This document shows, one piece after another, positions 32,562 to 41,650 of a stretch of 64,000 nt of DNA. The notes under the pieces are model-generated. The model ran no database searches, had not been told where the DNA came from, and worked only from the letters and a program-made list of their open reading frames with translations. This stretch comes from an uncultured Pseudomonas sp. (GTDB lineage Bacteria; Pseudomonadota; Gammaproteobacteria; Pseudomonadales; Pseudomonadaceae). How positions within the stretch are numbered: the stretch's first letter is position 1; each line of letters opens with the position of its first letter. Both the position numbers and the translations under genes were made by a program. Location of the stretch: positions 152,264 through 216,263 of the forward strand of contig NZ_CAJYDW010000002.1 of the NCBI RefSeq assembly GCF_913774235.1, read 5' to 3'.

Positions 32562-33296
32562 TCAGACGTGCTGGCCACCATTGATATGAATCTCGGCGCC
32601 GTTGATATAGCAGGAACGCTCGCTGCAGAGGAAATAGATGGTCTCGGCCACTTCATCGGGAGTGCCCAGACGCTTGAGTGGCACTTCGGCTTCCACCAGG
32701 CCGTCGGTGCCGGGTGAGAGGATGGAGGTGGCGATCTCGCCCGGGGCGATGGCGTTGGCGCGCACGCCGCGCGGGCCGAACTCGTGGGCCAGTTCGCGGG
32801 TGAGGGCGGCGAGGCCGGCCTTGGAGGCGGCGTAGGCCACCCCGGCGAAGGGATGGACCCGCGAGCCGGCGATGGAGGTGACGTTGACGATGCTGCCCTG
32901 GGCCGCTTCCAGTTCCGGCAGCAGCGCGCGGGCGAGCAGGGCGGTGGAGACCAGGTTGACGTTGAGCACGTGGGTCCAGGTCTCGGCATCGGACGCGAGT
33001 ACGCCGAGACGGCTACCATCGGCGCCCTTGGGTGAGATGCCGGCGTTGTTGACCAGGGCGTGCAGCTTGCCGCTGGGCAGGCGCTCGCGAACGGTGGCGA
33101 CCAGGCGATCGATCTGCGCGAGGTCGGCAAGATCGGCCTGGATGTGGGCGTCGCGGGCTTCCGGCCAGGCGCACTCTTCAGAGAAGGGCTGCCGGGAGAC
33201 GGTGAGCAATCGCCAACCCAGGTTGCGGAACAGCTTGACCGTGGCGTGGCCGATACCGCGGCTGGCGCCGGTGAGCAGCATGGTGCGTTGCGTCAT
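32562..33296 (-). CDS. SDR-family oxidoreductase
   Basis: A 244-residue short-chain dehydrogenase with the TGASRGIG cofactor motif at residues 9-16, NNAG, a catalytic Ser in VNVTSIAGS, YAASK (Tyr-x3-Lys) and a C-terminal INGGQHV. NADP preference is suggested by the Arg in the glycine motif. A GGAG box precedes the ATG at 33296; the longer frame has no support. It is a single-gene unit between the zinc operon and the Nit1C cluster. The substrate cannot be told. Confidence 0.87.
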   Translation of the reverse strand: MTQRTMLLTGASRGIGHATVKLFRNLGWRLLTVSRQPFSEECAWPEARDAHIQADLADLAQIDRLVATVRERLPSGKLHALVNNAGISPKGADGSRLGVLASDAETWTHVLNVNLVSTALLARALLPELEAAQGSIVNVTSIAGSRVHPFAGVAYAASKAGLAALTRELAHEFGPRGVRANAIAPGEIATSILSPGTDGLVEAEVPLKRLGTPDEVAETIYFLCSERSCYINGAEIHINGGQHV

Positions 33297-33517
33297 GTGG
33301 AGCTCCGGATTGCAGCACAGAGGCCAAGGTCGGGCAGCATAATGGCTCCGACCACTGACAAGCCGGTTCACTATGCCGACGCAGAGCCTAGGCGGCAATC
33401 GCAGGTGGCAAGACCTCACCGCTGGCGGACGGCGAGGTCTTGGGTATCTTCCGCGGCGGGTGCCTGCAAATCGGTGGGCGGCGGTCTTGGCTACAGACCG
33501 CCTACGTCCTGGCGCTA

Positions 33518-34768
33518 TCAGAGCTGCCGAGAGCCCTGCTTAAGGACGGCTAATCGGCTCAACTGCGCCACCAGGTACTCCGCATCGCGCGCCACGCCGC
33601 TGAAGCGTCCGGAGCCCCAGGTGTGCAGCCAGGGCAGTCCGAGGAAGTACAGGCCCGGTTGCGCGGTAACACCGCGGGTGTGGCCCGGATAGCTGCGTCC
33701 ATTGAAGACCGGTACATCCACCCAACTGAAATCGGGCTGGAAGCCGATGCACCAGATGACGCTGGTGATGCCGGCACTACCCAGGTCCAGGGTGGTGGGC
33801 AAACCTTCGGGACGCCACAGGGGCTCGTAGGGAGCGCCTGGCGGAGCGTCGATACTGTTCTGGGCGATGTACTGGTCGATGCTGGCATTGATGCGGTTGT
33901 AGACGGCATCCGCCGCATCCAGCTTGGCCGCCAGATCCGCGGAGAACGTCAGCACCTCGCCTTCCAGGCCGTTCAGCCGCCCGAAGAGCTGCATGCCTTC
34001 CAGGGCGAAGCGGCGCAGATCGATGTCGCGGCCACCGTCGCGCCCGGTGACGTAATGGTTGGTGTTGTCGCGCACGCCTTCGCGCAGCGGGTGGGTGTCG
34101 ACGCCGATTTCGTAGTAGCCCATCTCGGCCAGCCAGTCGACGACATCCTTGCCGCGATAGTGACGGGCACAGCGCGGCGCATCGCCGACGGCGAGATACA
34201 CCTGGCGGCCGGCAAGGTGCAGGTCCTCGGCAATCTGGGCGCCCGATTGACCAGAGCCCACCACCAGCACCGCACCGGGCGGCAAGGTCTCGGCGTTGCG
34301 GTATTGCTCGGAATGGAGCTGGACGATAGACGCCGGCAGGCGTTCGGCCAGCCGGGGGATGATCGGGGTGTGATAGCCACCGCTGGCCACGATCACCTGA
34401 TCGGCGCTGAATTCCCCAGCGCTGGTGTCGAGTCGATACCCACCCTCTGGGCGCGTCACCAGGCGCTGGACCGTGACCCCCTCCCGCACCGGCGCCTGGA
34501 CCTTGGCGATGAAAGCATCCAGGTAGGCGATGATGTCGGCTTTCCTCATGAAGCCGTGGGGATCGGGGCCGTCGTAGGGATGGCCTGGCAAGGCGCACTG
34601 CCAGTTGGGCGTCACCAGGCAGAAATTGTCCCAGCGCTGATTGCGCCAGGTATGGGTCAGGGAGTGCTTTTCCAGCACCAGATGATCGATATCCTGTTGC
34701 TGCAGGTAGTAGCTGGCGGACAGCCCGGCCTGGCCACCGCCGACGACAATGGCGCTGTAATGGGTCAT
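33518..34768 (-). CDS. nitH: NitH: flavin monooxygenase-like oxidoreductase (MSMEG_0569 family)
   Basis: A 416-residue FAD/NADP enzyme and last gene of the Nit1C cluster. The N-terminal FAD motif GGGQAGLSASYYL and the second nucleotide motif VVGSGQSGAQIAEDL are clear, as is the WRNQRWDNFCLVTPNW segment typical of this family. The exact reaction in the cluster is not established from the sequence; oxygenation linked to cyanide or nitrile nitrogen use is assumed from context. Start ATG 34768, with GAGGAA upstream. Confidence 0.9.
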   Translation of the reverse strand: MTHYSAIVVGGGQAGLSASYYLQQQDIDHLVLEKHSLTHTWRNQRWDNFCLVTPNWQCALPGHPYDGPDPHGFMRKADIIAYLDAFIAKVQAPVREGVTVQRLVTRPEGGYRLDTSAGEFSADQVIVASGGYHTPIIPRLAERLPASIVQLHSEQYRNAETLPPGAVLVVGSGQSGAQIAEDLHLAGRQVYLAVGDAPRCARHYRGKDVVDWLAEMGYYEIGVDTHPLREGVRDNTNHYVTGRDGGRDIDLRRFALEGMQLFGRLNGLEGEVLTFSADLAAKLDAADAVYNRINASIDQYIAQNSIDAPPGAPYEPLWRPEGLPTTLDLGSAGITSVIWCIGFQPDFSWVDVPVFNGRSYPGHTRGVTAQPGLYFLGLPWLHTWGSGRFSGVARDAEYLVAQLSRLAVLKQGSRQL

Positions 34769-34782
34769 GCGCAATTCCTCGT

Positions 34783-35112
34783 TCAGATATCGCCGCAGGC
34801 AGCCGGGTTGCCGGTTGTCCGGCCCTGCTGCTGGAGTTCGAGCACCTCGACCTGCAGGTCATCGCCATCGGCATAGGCGCGTGCCTGCCGGCGCAACTCG
34901 CTCAGGCTGTCCATGGCGGAGCTGCAGTAGAAGCCCTTGACCTCCTTGACCCGCTCGGAGGCGGCGTGCAGACCACTTTCGGCGCGCTGCAAGAATTCGC
35001 TCAGGGGGTAGCGCCGACCGCTTTCCAGGTGCCGGCCAATGCTGGTCGACGGGGAATAAGCGGTGCTTTCCTGGCCGTCGGGCCAGCGCAGGCGAATGAT
35101 GACGGCGGGCAT
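34783..35112 (-). CDS. nitG: NitG: MSMEG_0570-family nitrogen starvation protein
   Basis: A 109-residue small protein that follows the family pattern: IRLRWPDGQE at the start, YS.STSI..HL..G..YPL in the middle and a helical end with two Cys. It occurs almost only in this gene cluster and is of unknown activity. It sits two bases after the AIR-synthase-like gene. Confidence 0.9.
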   Translation of the reverse strand: MPAVIIRLRWPDGQESTAYSPSTSIGRHLESGRRYPLSEFLQRAESGLHAASERVKEVKGFYCSSAMDSLSELRRQARAYADGDDLQVEVLELQQQGRTTGNPAACGDI

Positions 35113-35113
35113 A

Positions 35114-36100
35114 TCAGAGCTCCTCGGCCTGGCTGAAGCCGGTGAAAGAAAAGTCGTGCAGATTCCAGAATTCGGCGCATTGCTGGTCCAGTTGAACGGT
35201 TAGCCGGGCGCTGGCGTCGATCCGGCCGATGGCCGCACAGTGCAGGCCTTCCCGGGCGAAGGCCGAGCTGACGGACGCCAGATCCTGGTCGGCGAGGGTC
35301 AGCAGGAAGCCGTAGCTCGGGAAGGCGCGCAGCCAGCGTTCCAAGGGAGCGTTGGCGGGGCGTGGAACCTTGGCAAGGTCGATCTGGGCGCCACAACCGG
35401 TGGGCTCGAGCAGCATCAGCAGCGTGCCCAGCAATCCGGCATTGCTGATGTCCTTGGCCGCTTGCAGCAGACCGGCCTCGGCCAACTGCGGAATGACCTC
35501 GAGCTTGGCGCGCAGGCGGGCCGGCGCGACCTCTTCGAAGGCCTTCCAGTAGGGGGCGTCGCCGTGCCAGCGGCCGTCGAGATCGGCCACCATGGCCAGG
35601 CACTGGCCGGGGCGTACATGCAGGGTCGACAACAGGCGACGGGCCCAGCCGGTGATGGCCACCGCCAGGGCGGTCGGATGCTCGGGGCCCCGGCTGGTAT
35701 GGCCGCCGGCCAGGTGCACGCCATAGGCCTGGCAGGCCGCGCGAATGCCGGCGAGCAGCTGGTCCGCCGCGGCCGGGTCGTGATGCCAGTAGGCGTTGAC
35801 CACGGCGGTGGCGCGCCCGCCCATGGCGGTGATGTCGCTGACATTGGCCATCACCGCCGACCAACCGGCGAACCAGGGTGCCTGGGCGACGAAGTGCGGC
35901 AGCATGCCTTCGATGGCCAGCAACAGATACTGATCACCGCAGCGCAGGGCCGCGGTGTCGTCACCGGGCAAGGCGTAGCGCGCCTCGTCTTCGCCCCCCG
36001 TTGCAGCAAATGCCAGGGCGGGACGCTGGATCGCCTGCTTGGAGAGCATGGCATCGCTATCCTTCAGCGAGTCGAGCAGCACGGCCAGGTCAAGCGTCAT
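35114..36100 (-). CDS. nitF: NitF: sll0787-family AIR synthase-like protein
   Basis: A 328-residue relative of PurM/SelD-type ATP-binding enzymes. Visible are the GDDTAALR nucleotide/metal segment, an NVSDITAMGG motif at about residues 86-95 (typical of AIR synthase, metal binding), GGHTSRGPEH, and KDISNAGLLGTL near residue 218. In this cluster it is thought to phosphorylate or activate a small substrate. It overlaps the acetyltransferase gene by 11 bases. Confidence 0.9.
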   Translation of the reverse strand: MTLDLAVLLDSLKDSDAMLSKQAIQRPALAFAATGGEDEARYALPGDDTAALRCGDQYLLLAIEGMLPHFVAQAPWFAGWSAVMANVSDITAMGGRATAVVNAYWHHDPAAADQLLAGIRAACQAYGVHLAGGHTSRGPEHPTALAVAITGWARRLLSTLHVRPGQCLAMVADLDGRWHGDAPYWKAFEEVAPARLRAKLEVIPQLAEAGLLQAAKDISNAGLLGTLLMLLEPTGCGAQIDLAKVPRPANAPLERWLRAFPSYGFLLTLADQDLASVSSAFAREGLHCAAIGRIDASARLTVQLDQQCAEFWNLHDFSFTGFSQAEEL

Positions 36101-36653
36101 GACGTCGACTCCGCGATGGGACCAGCGCCACCTGGCGGGGCAGGATGGGATAGCAGCCCAGGCGCGCCTGCATCAGTACGTGGGGATGCCCCAGGAGCTC
36201 CAAGGTGGCGCGGGTGTCCCAGTGCAGCTTGTGGAAGTAGCTTTCATTGGCCTGTTGGACCGTGGCCAGGAAGGTCTGGCAACCCAGGTCGAGGGCGCGT
36301 GATACCGCCTCGTTGACCAGTGCCTTGCCGATCATGCTGTGGCGGCGGTAGGCCCGTTCCACGCACAGGCGACCGCCATACCAGACGCCTGGCGACTCCT
36401 GGTAAATGCGCACGGCGCCAACGATCTGCTCGGGCATCCCGTAGTGATGGGTGACGGCCACGATAGGAAGGGCGCCGAAGTCTCTAGCGTCGCGATCCTG
36501 TTCCAGTAAACGCTGCTCGTCCGAGAAGACCGCACGGCGCAGGGCATAGTAGCCGGCGCGCTCCCAGACCTCGGTCGCCGGCTTGACCAGCAGGTCGCCG
36601 GCAAGGAAGTCGCTGAAGGTATCGTTGGTCAAGGCAAAGGCATGTTCGGCCAT
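36090..36653 (-). CDS. nitE: NitE: GNAT-family acetyltransferase (MSMEG_0567/sll0786 family)
   Basis: A 187-residue GNAT protein. The acetyl-CoA-binding segment RRHSMIGKALVNEAV (R-x2-x-x-G-x-A type) is clear, and the C-terminal FHKLHWDTRATLELLGHPHVLM is typical for this cluster family. Placed between the radical SAM and AIR-synthase-like genes, as in other Nit1C loci. The acceptor substrate is unknown. Confidence 0.9.
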   Translation of the reverse strand: MAEHAFALTNDTFSDFLAGDLLVKPATEVWERAGYYALRRAVFSDEQRLLEQDRDARDFGALPIVAVTHHYGMPEQIVGAVRIYQESPGVWYGGRLCVERAYRRHSMIGKALVNEAVSRALDLGCQTFLATVQQANESYFHKLHWDTRATLELLGHPHVLMQARLGCYPILPRQVALVPSRSRRHDA

Positions 36654-36665
36654 GGACGTTTCCTC

Positions 36666-37757
36666 TTACTCGTGGCGCTTGAGTGCCGAACAGGCGCCAC
36701 ACTTGGCGCAGCCGGCCTTGATCTGCTCGGAGTGCAGGCCATGGCGGCGCAGGCTGGCACCCACCCGTGGATACAGGCGTTGCATGAAGGCGCTGTCCGG
36801 CTTGGGGTGCCCGGCCAGCGGCGTGCCGTCGATGGGCACGAAGGGCACCACGAAGGGGTAGACGCCCAGGGCGGCCAGCCGCTCGCTCATGGCGGCGATG
36901 GCATCCTCGCTGTCGCCCAGACCCGCCAGGATGTAGGTGCTGACCTGACCGTGGCCGAACACCTTGACCGCGGCCTCGAAGGCGCTGAAATAACGCGTCA
37001 GGGGTACCTCGGCCTTACCGGGCATGATGCGCTGCCGGACGCTGTCGGTGACGGCTTCCAGGTGCATGCCCAGGGAGTCCACGCCGCTGTCCTTGAGGCG
37101 GGTGAACCAGCGGTCGTCGTCAGGAGGCTCGCATTGCGCCTGGATCGGTAGCTCGACCGCCGCGCTCACGGCCGCGGCGGATTCGCAAAGGATCGCCGCG
37201 CCGCGATCCGGGGTCTGGGGCGTGCCGGTGGTCATCACCAGGTGCTTGACGCCGTCCAGCGCCACCGCGGCCTTGGCCACCGCGGCCAGTTGCGCGGGAC
37301 GCTTGCGGGCGATGGTCTTGCCGGCGGCGAGCGACTGATCGATAGCGCAGAACTGGCAGGCGCTGGCGGTATCGTTCTTGCGGATGCAGTGTTGCAGCAG
37401 GGTGGTGGCCAGCACGTCCCTGCTGTGCAGGGTGGCGATTTTCCAATAGGGAATGCCGTCGTCGGTACTCAAGCCGTAGAACCGCGGCACGCGTGGCAAT
37501 TCGACCCGGCCGATCTCGTGGCCTTCGCGGAAAATCAGCGCTTGGGCGCCACTGGCGTCCGGTACGGCACTGTAGGGGGAGTCCAGCGAGGCGGTATTGA
37601 GCATCGGTACCATGGCCGTGTGCTCACCCAGGCTGAGTGCCTTGTGGTCGGAAGGGCCGGCGCCGCCCTTACGGGCCAGACCATCGGCGCCTTGCCAACG
37701 CACACCGTGGCATTGCAGCTCGGCGAGCAGGTCGCTGGCGATCACTTGGCTATTCAT
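36666..37757 (-). CDS. nitD: NitD: MSMEG_0568-family radical SAM protein
   Basis: A 363-residue protein with a TIM-barrel radical SAM layout. The cysteines expected to hold the 4Fe-4S cluster are Cys124, Cys134 and Cys137 (spacing C-x9-C-x2-C), different from the usual C-x3-C-x2-C. A second cysteine set, GCAKCGAC, lies at the C-terminus and may bind another cluster. It overlaps the nitrilase gene by 8 bases. The reaction is not known. Confidence 0.9.
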   Translation of the reverse strand: MNSQVIASDLLAELQCHGVRWQGADGLARKGGAGPSDHKALSLGEHTAMVPMLNTASLDSPYSAVPDASGAQALIFREGHEIGRVELPRVPRFYGLSTDDGIPYWKIATLHSRDVLATTLLQHCIRKNDTASACQFCAIDQSLAAGKTIARKRPAQLAAVAKAAVALDGVKHLVMTTGTPQTPDRGAAILCESAAAVSAAVELPIQAQCEPPDDDRWFTRLKDSGVDSLGMHLEAVTDSVRQRIMPGKAEVPLTRYFSAFEAAVKVFGHGQVSTYILAGLGDSEDAIAAMSERLAALGVYPFVVPFVPIDGTPLAGHPKPDSAFMQRLYPRVGASLRRHGLHSEQIKAGCAKCGACSALKRHE

Positions 37758-38694
37758 GGCTGGTCACCCCGCTGCGCTCCTGGACATGGGGGGCGGGACG
37801 CCGGTCGATCAACAGGCTCAGCAGTTCGGGCCGGCTGTAGTGACCGACCGAATCCATCATGCGTTTGCGCTTGTCGATCAAGGCGAAGTCGAGGTCGGCG
37901 ATGATCGCGCCCTCACCCTCGGTCTTCTGCGCCAGCACCTTGCCTTCGGGGCTGACGATGGCGCTGAAGCAGCCGCCGGAAATCGGTTCGAGCGGGCAGC
38001 CGGTGTCGGCCATGATTCGCGCCTGTTGCTCGGCGTCCAGCCAGGCGGTGGCATTGACGACGAAGCAGCCGCTTTCCAAGGCATGGTGGCGGAGAGTGGC
38101 CTCCATCTGTTCGGCGAAGATCGGACCGACCAGGGAGCCGGGGAACATGGCGGCGTGGATCTGCTCGCCATCGGCCATCAGCGCATAGCGTGCCAAGGGG
38201 TTGTAGTGCTCCCAGCAGGCAAGCGCCCCGATGCGGCCCACGGCGCTGTCGACGGCGCGTAGCCCGGAGCCGTCTCCCTGCCCCCAGACCATGCGCTCGT
38301 GATAGGTGGGCGTGATCTTGCGCCGGTGCTGGATCAGACTGCCGTCGGCATCGAACAGAAGCTGGGCGTTGTAAATAGTGCCGCCGTCGCGTTCGTTGAC
38401 GCCGATGCAGGCAACGATCTGCGCCTCGCGGCAGGCCTCGGCCAATTGCTGGGTCACGTCGCTGGGAATCGTCACCGATTCCTGCAGCAGTTGCAGATGC
38501 TGCTTGCCCATGGTGAAAGGCGGCTGCACGAAGGAGAAATAGGGGTAATAGGGCACCACGGTTTCCGGAAAAACCGCGAATTGCACCCCGTCGCGACCGA
38601 GTTCGAGGAGTTGCTGACAGAGCTTGTCGACGGTGCCCTGGCGCGAGTAGAGCTGAGGGCTGAACTGCACGGCGGCGGCGCGAATGACGGTCAT
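37750..38694 (-). CDS. nitC: NitC: nitrilase (Nit6803/nitrilase-1 family)
   Basis: A 314-residue nitrilase hydrolysing nitriles to acid and ammonia. The catalytic triad is complete: Glu44 in [12 protein letters not shown], Lys126 in [12 protein letters not shown] and Cys160 in [11 protein letters not shown]. Start ATG 38694 ([11 protein letters not shown]) is chosen; the frame stays open upstream. In Pseudomonas carrying this cluster the gene is needed for growth on cyanide. Central enzyme of the cluster. Confidence 0.94.
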   Translation of the reverse strand: MTVIRAAAVQFSPQLYSRQGTVDKLCQQLLELGRDGVQFAVFPETVVPYYPYFSFVQPPFTMGKQHLQLLQESVTIPSDVTQQLAEACREAQIVACIGVNERDGGTIYNAQLLFDADGSLIQHRRKITPTYHERMVWGQGDGSGLRAVDSAVGRIGALACWEHYNPLARYALMADGEQIHAAMFPGSLVGPIFAEQMEATLRHHALESGCFVVNATAWLDAEQQARIMADTGCPLEPISGGCFSAIVSPEGKVLAQKTEGEGAIIADLDFALIDKRKRMMDSVGHYSRPELLSLLIDRRPAPHVQERSGVTSHE

Positions 38695-38768
38695 GCTGAG
38701 GTTCCGATGAGCGAGGAGAAGGCCCCCGTGCCGACGCCTTTGGCCGCCACGGGGAGTCCGCATACGCC

Positions 38769-39251
38769 TCAGGCGGTCCAGGTGTCGATGATCAGCGCGC
38801 CTTCACGACGCATCAGCAGGCGCAGGTCCATCACGTCCAGGGGGTTGATCGGACGAATGCCTTCGATCAGGGCCTTTTCCGTCTGGCCGTACAGGGCTTG
38901 CAGGGCGAAACGGCAGGCATAGACCTCGCCACCTTCGCCGATGAAGGCCTTGATCTGGTTGTTGACGGCCAGGTGGCCGGGGAAGGCTTCGGCGCCCAGG
39001 GTCGGGAAGCCGCGTTGGACGCCGAGCTGGACGCCCGGTCCGTAGAGCAGGATCTTGGTTTCGAAGCCCTTGCGCAGCAGGCGCTTGGCCTGCAACAGAT
39101 TGACCAGGCCGATGGAGCCTTCGAAGGCGATGGTGTGGAAGGTCAGCAAGGCCTTTTCGCCCGGCTCGGCCTTGACGTCTTCGAAGACCTTCTCTTCGTA
39201 GTTGACCAGGAAGTCACCATCTTGGTACTGGGCAATGTCCACGGTGGGCAT
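38769..39251 (-). CDS. nitB: NitB: Sll0783/MSMEG_0572-family nitrogen starvation protein
   Basis: A 160-residue protein with a DsrE-like look: [21 protein letters not shown] near residue 38 and [17 protein letters not shown]. First gene of the minus-strand nit operon, behind a sigma-54 promoter. ATG 39251 is chosen for its GGAG box; a GTG 24 bases upstream is possible. Its biochemical role is not known. Confidence 0.9.
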   Translation of the reverse strand: MPTVDIAQYQDGDFLVNYEEKVFEDVKAEPGEKALLTFHTIAFEGSIGLVNLLQAKRLLRKGFETKILLYGPGVQLGVQRGFPTLGAEAFPGHLAVNNQIKAFIGEGGEVYACRFALQALYGQTEKALIEGIRPINPLDVMDLRLLMRREGALIIDTWTA

Positions 39252-39318
39252 GGGTGTTATCTCCGCTAGGGTCACGAGGGCGATCGCCGGAAGTGGCGAT
39301 TCGGTCTGCCTAGGTAAG

Positions 39319-39334
39319 AGCGAAGGACGTGCCA
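39319..39334 (-). promoter_or_regulatory. Sigma-54 (-24/-12) promoter of the nit operon
   Basis: On the minus strand TGGCACG-TCCT-TCGCT keeps the invariant GG and GC exactly 10 bases apart, one base off the consensus TTGCT. It lies about 68 bases before the nitB ATG. NitA, encoded divergently, is a sigma-54 activator. Confidence 0.8.
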
Positions 39335-39434
39335 GCCTGGATAGATATTCTCTGAAGAACGCTAGGTCTTTGATTAGGTTGGAGTTGCCGGTCTGATACG
39401 GTTTTTTCTGGGTCTTTCTGCCTCTGTTCGGTGG

Positions 39435-39467
39435 CTACGCAAAGGCGTAGAACTACGACTTTTCGTA
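39435..39467. promoter_or_regulatory. Two TACG-N6-CGTA palindromes, probable NitA enhancer sites
   Basis: TACGCAAAGGCGTA (39436-39449, extended by C/G to 39435-39450) and TACGACTTTTCGTA (39454-39467) share the half-sites TACG/CGTA with a 6-base centre and lie 18 bases apart. They are about 130-150 bases upstream of the nit transcription start, typical for enhancer-binding proteins, and just before the nitA start. Confidence 0.62.
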
Positions 39468-39490
39468 CTGACCGCTGCGAGATTCCGTAG

Positions 39491-41401
39491 ATGATCGAGA
39501 CCGATTGCCTCACCGACTGGGCTGATCTGGCGTATTCCTCTCGCCATATGGTGTTCGAGCATTGTGCGGATGCCATCGTGCTGCTCGATCCCTATGCGGA
39601 TCGTTTCGGTGACCTGAACGTCGCGGCGTGCCAGTTGCTAGGCTATCCGCGGCAGAACCTGCTGACCCTGCCGGTGAGCAAGCTGTTCGGTCATCAGTTG
39701 GCCGATCTCATCGTGTTCAGCCAGGCCGTGATCGAAAAGGGCCGCGGCTGGACCGACAACCTGAGCTGCACCGGCAAGAATGGCGAGCGCCTGCAGCTGG
39801 AGATCACCGCGACCAGCCTGCACCTCAAGGGGCGGCAGCAACTCATCCTGGTGCTGCGCGAGCAACGGCGCCAGCGTTTCCATCTGGATCAAGCGGAGAC
39901 CGAGCGCACCATGCGCGGTGGGTTGATCGAATGGCGCAACATTCTCAACCTGTTCAAGGAGACCGAGCGCGACAACCAGCTGTTGCTCAGCGCCGTCGGT
40001 GACGGCATCTACAGCATCAATTGCGAGGGGCTGGCCACCTTCGTCAATCCGGCGGGCGCGCGCATGCTCGGCTGGGAGCCGGAAGACATGATCGGCAAGA
40101 ACATCCATCTGATCCATCACCACAGCCATGCCGATGGCTCGCACTATCCGGTCGAGGAATGCCCGATCTATCGCGCCGTACACGATGGCGTGGTCCACGA
40201 AGGCCGCCAGGAAGTCTTCTGGCGGCGGGACGGCAGTTGTTTTCCGGTGGAATTCACCAGTACCCCGGTGATCTCCGAGAGCAAGCTGGTCGGGGCGGTG
40301 GTGGTGTTCCGCGACATCACCGAGCGCCGCAACATGGAACGGCAGCTGACGCATGCCTTGGAGGAGTTGCAGCAACTCAAGCAACGCCTCGAAGAGCAGA
40401 ACGCCTATCTCCAGGAAGAAATCCATATCGAGCACAACTACCGTGAGCTCGTCGGGCAAAGCGAGCCGATCCTGAAGATCATCAAGCAGATCGATGTGGT
40501 TGCGCCTACCGATGCCAGCGTCCTGATCCATGGTGAATCGGGCACCGGCAAGGAACTGATCGCCCGGGCCATCCACCAGGCCAGTCGGCGCAGTGCCCAG
40601 CCGCTGATCCGGGTCAATTGCGCGGCGATCCCGGCCGAACTGTTCGAGAGCGAATTCTTCGGCCATATCCGCGGGGCGTTCACCGGGGCGGTGCGTGACC
40701 GGGTCGGGCGCTTCGAATTGGCGGACGGCGGAACCCTGTTCCTCGACGAGATCGGCGAGATCCCCCTCGACCTGCAGAGCAAGTTGCTGCGCGTTCTGCA
40801 GGAAGGTCAATTCGAGCGCGTCGGCGAAGAGCGGACGCGCAAGGTGGATGTCCGTATCGTGGCGGCGACCAATCGCAACCTGCGCGAGGAGGTCCAGGCC
40901 AAACGTTTTCGCGAAGACCTGTATTTCCGCCTGAATGTCTTCCCTATCCATTCACCCGCATTGCGGGAACGGCCGGTGGACATAGCGCCCCTGGCGCTAC
41001 ACTTCATCAGCGAGATCGGCAAACGCCTGAATCGCCCCGGTCGACGCCTGCGAGCGGTGGATCTGGCGCGGCTGCAACGCTATCCCTGGCCGGGCAACAT
41101 CCGCGAATTGCAGAACGTCATCGAGCGGGCCTTGATCACCGCGCAGGATCACCAGCTCAGTATCGATCTACCGGAGGAGGGCGGCGGAATGGCGCCACGG
41201 CGTGTCGTCGTCGAATCGAATGCGGCGATTCTGACCGAGACGCAACTGCGCGAACTGGAGCGCGAGAACACCCTGGCGGCGTTGCGGGCCTGCCAGGGCA
41301 AGCTCTTCGGCAAGGAAGGTGCCGCGCAACTGCTCGGGATGAAACCCACGACCCTGGCCTCTCGACTCAAACGGCTGCAGATCGATACCGGTCAGCTGTA
41401 G
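39491..41401 (+). CDS. nitA: NitA: sigma-54-dependent transcriptional activator
   Basis: A 636-residue enhancer-binding protein. Two PAS domains (about residues 15-125 and 155-280), a coiled-coil linker (about 283-315), an AAA+ domain (about 320-545, Walker A GESGTGKE at residue 348, GAFTGA at 395-400 for sigma-54 contact, Walker B LFLDEIGEI) and a Fis-type HTH at the end (AAQLLGMKPTTLASRLKRL). The PAS domains may sense a small ligand or redox state. Divergent to the nit operon, which it should switch on. Confidence 0.93.
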   Translation: MIETDCLTDWADLAYSSRHMVFEHCADAIVLLDPYADRFGDLNVAACQLLGYPRQNLLTLPVSKLFGHQLADLIVFSQAVIEKGRGWTDNLSCTGKNGERLQLEITATSLHLKGRQQLILVLREQRRQRFHLDQAETERTMRGGLIEWRNILNLFKETERDNQLLLSAVGDGIYSINCEGLATFVNPAGARMLGWEPEDMIGKNIHLIHHHSHADGSHYPVEECPIYRAVHDGVVHEGRQEVFWRRDGSCFPVEFTSTPVISESKLVGAVVVFRDITERRNMERQLTHALEELQQLKQRLEEQNAYLQEEIHIEHNYRELVGQSEPILKIIKQIDVVAPTDASVLIHGESGTGKELIARAIHQASRRSAQPLIRVNCAAIPAELFESEFFGHIRGAFTGAVRDRVGRFELADGGTLFLDEIGEIPLDLQSKLLRVLQEGQFERVGEERTRKVDVRIVAATNRNLREEVQAKRFREDLYFRLNVFPIHSPALRERPVDIAPLALHFISEIGKRLNRPGRRLRAVDLARLQRYPWPGNIRELQNVIERALITAQDHQLSIDLPEEGGGMAPRRVVVESNAAILTETQLRELERENTLAALRACQGKLFGKEGAAQLLGMKPTTLASRLKRLQIDTGQL

Positions 41402-41650
41402 TGCGGGCATCGCGCTATGGAGCCGCTGGAAGGACGCCAGTGATCGCTGGTCGCTGGTGGCGGAGATCGCTGTTCGGTAGTCCGTGCTCCGCTGCGGGAG
41501 TTGATCCAGCCAGACGCGCGCTTACGGGTAGGGGGATGGCGCCGCGTAATTAGCTGCGCCGAGGGGATGGTCGCGGCAGTCTGCGGACAGCTCGACCGGC
41601 CCCTCGCGCCGAAGATGGCTCCAGACCTGAGCAACCTGGAGTCTCTCGCG

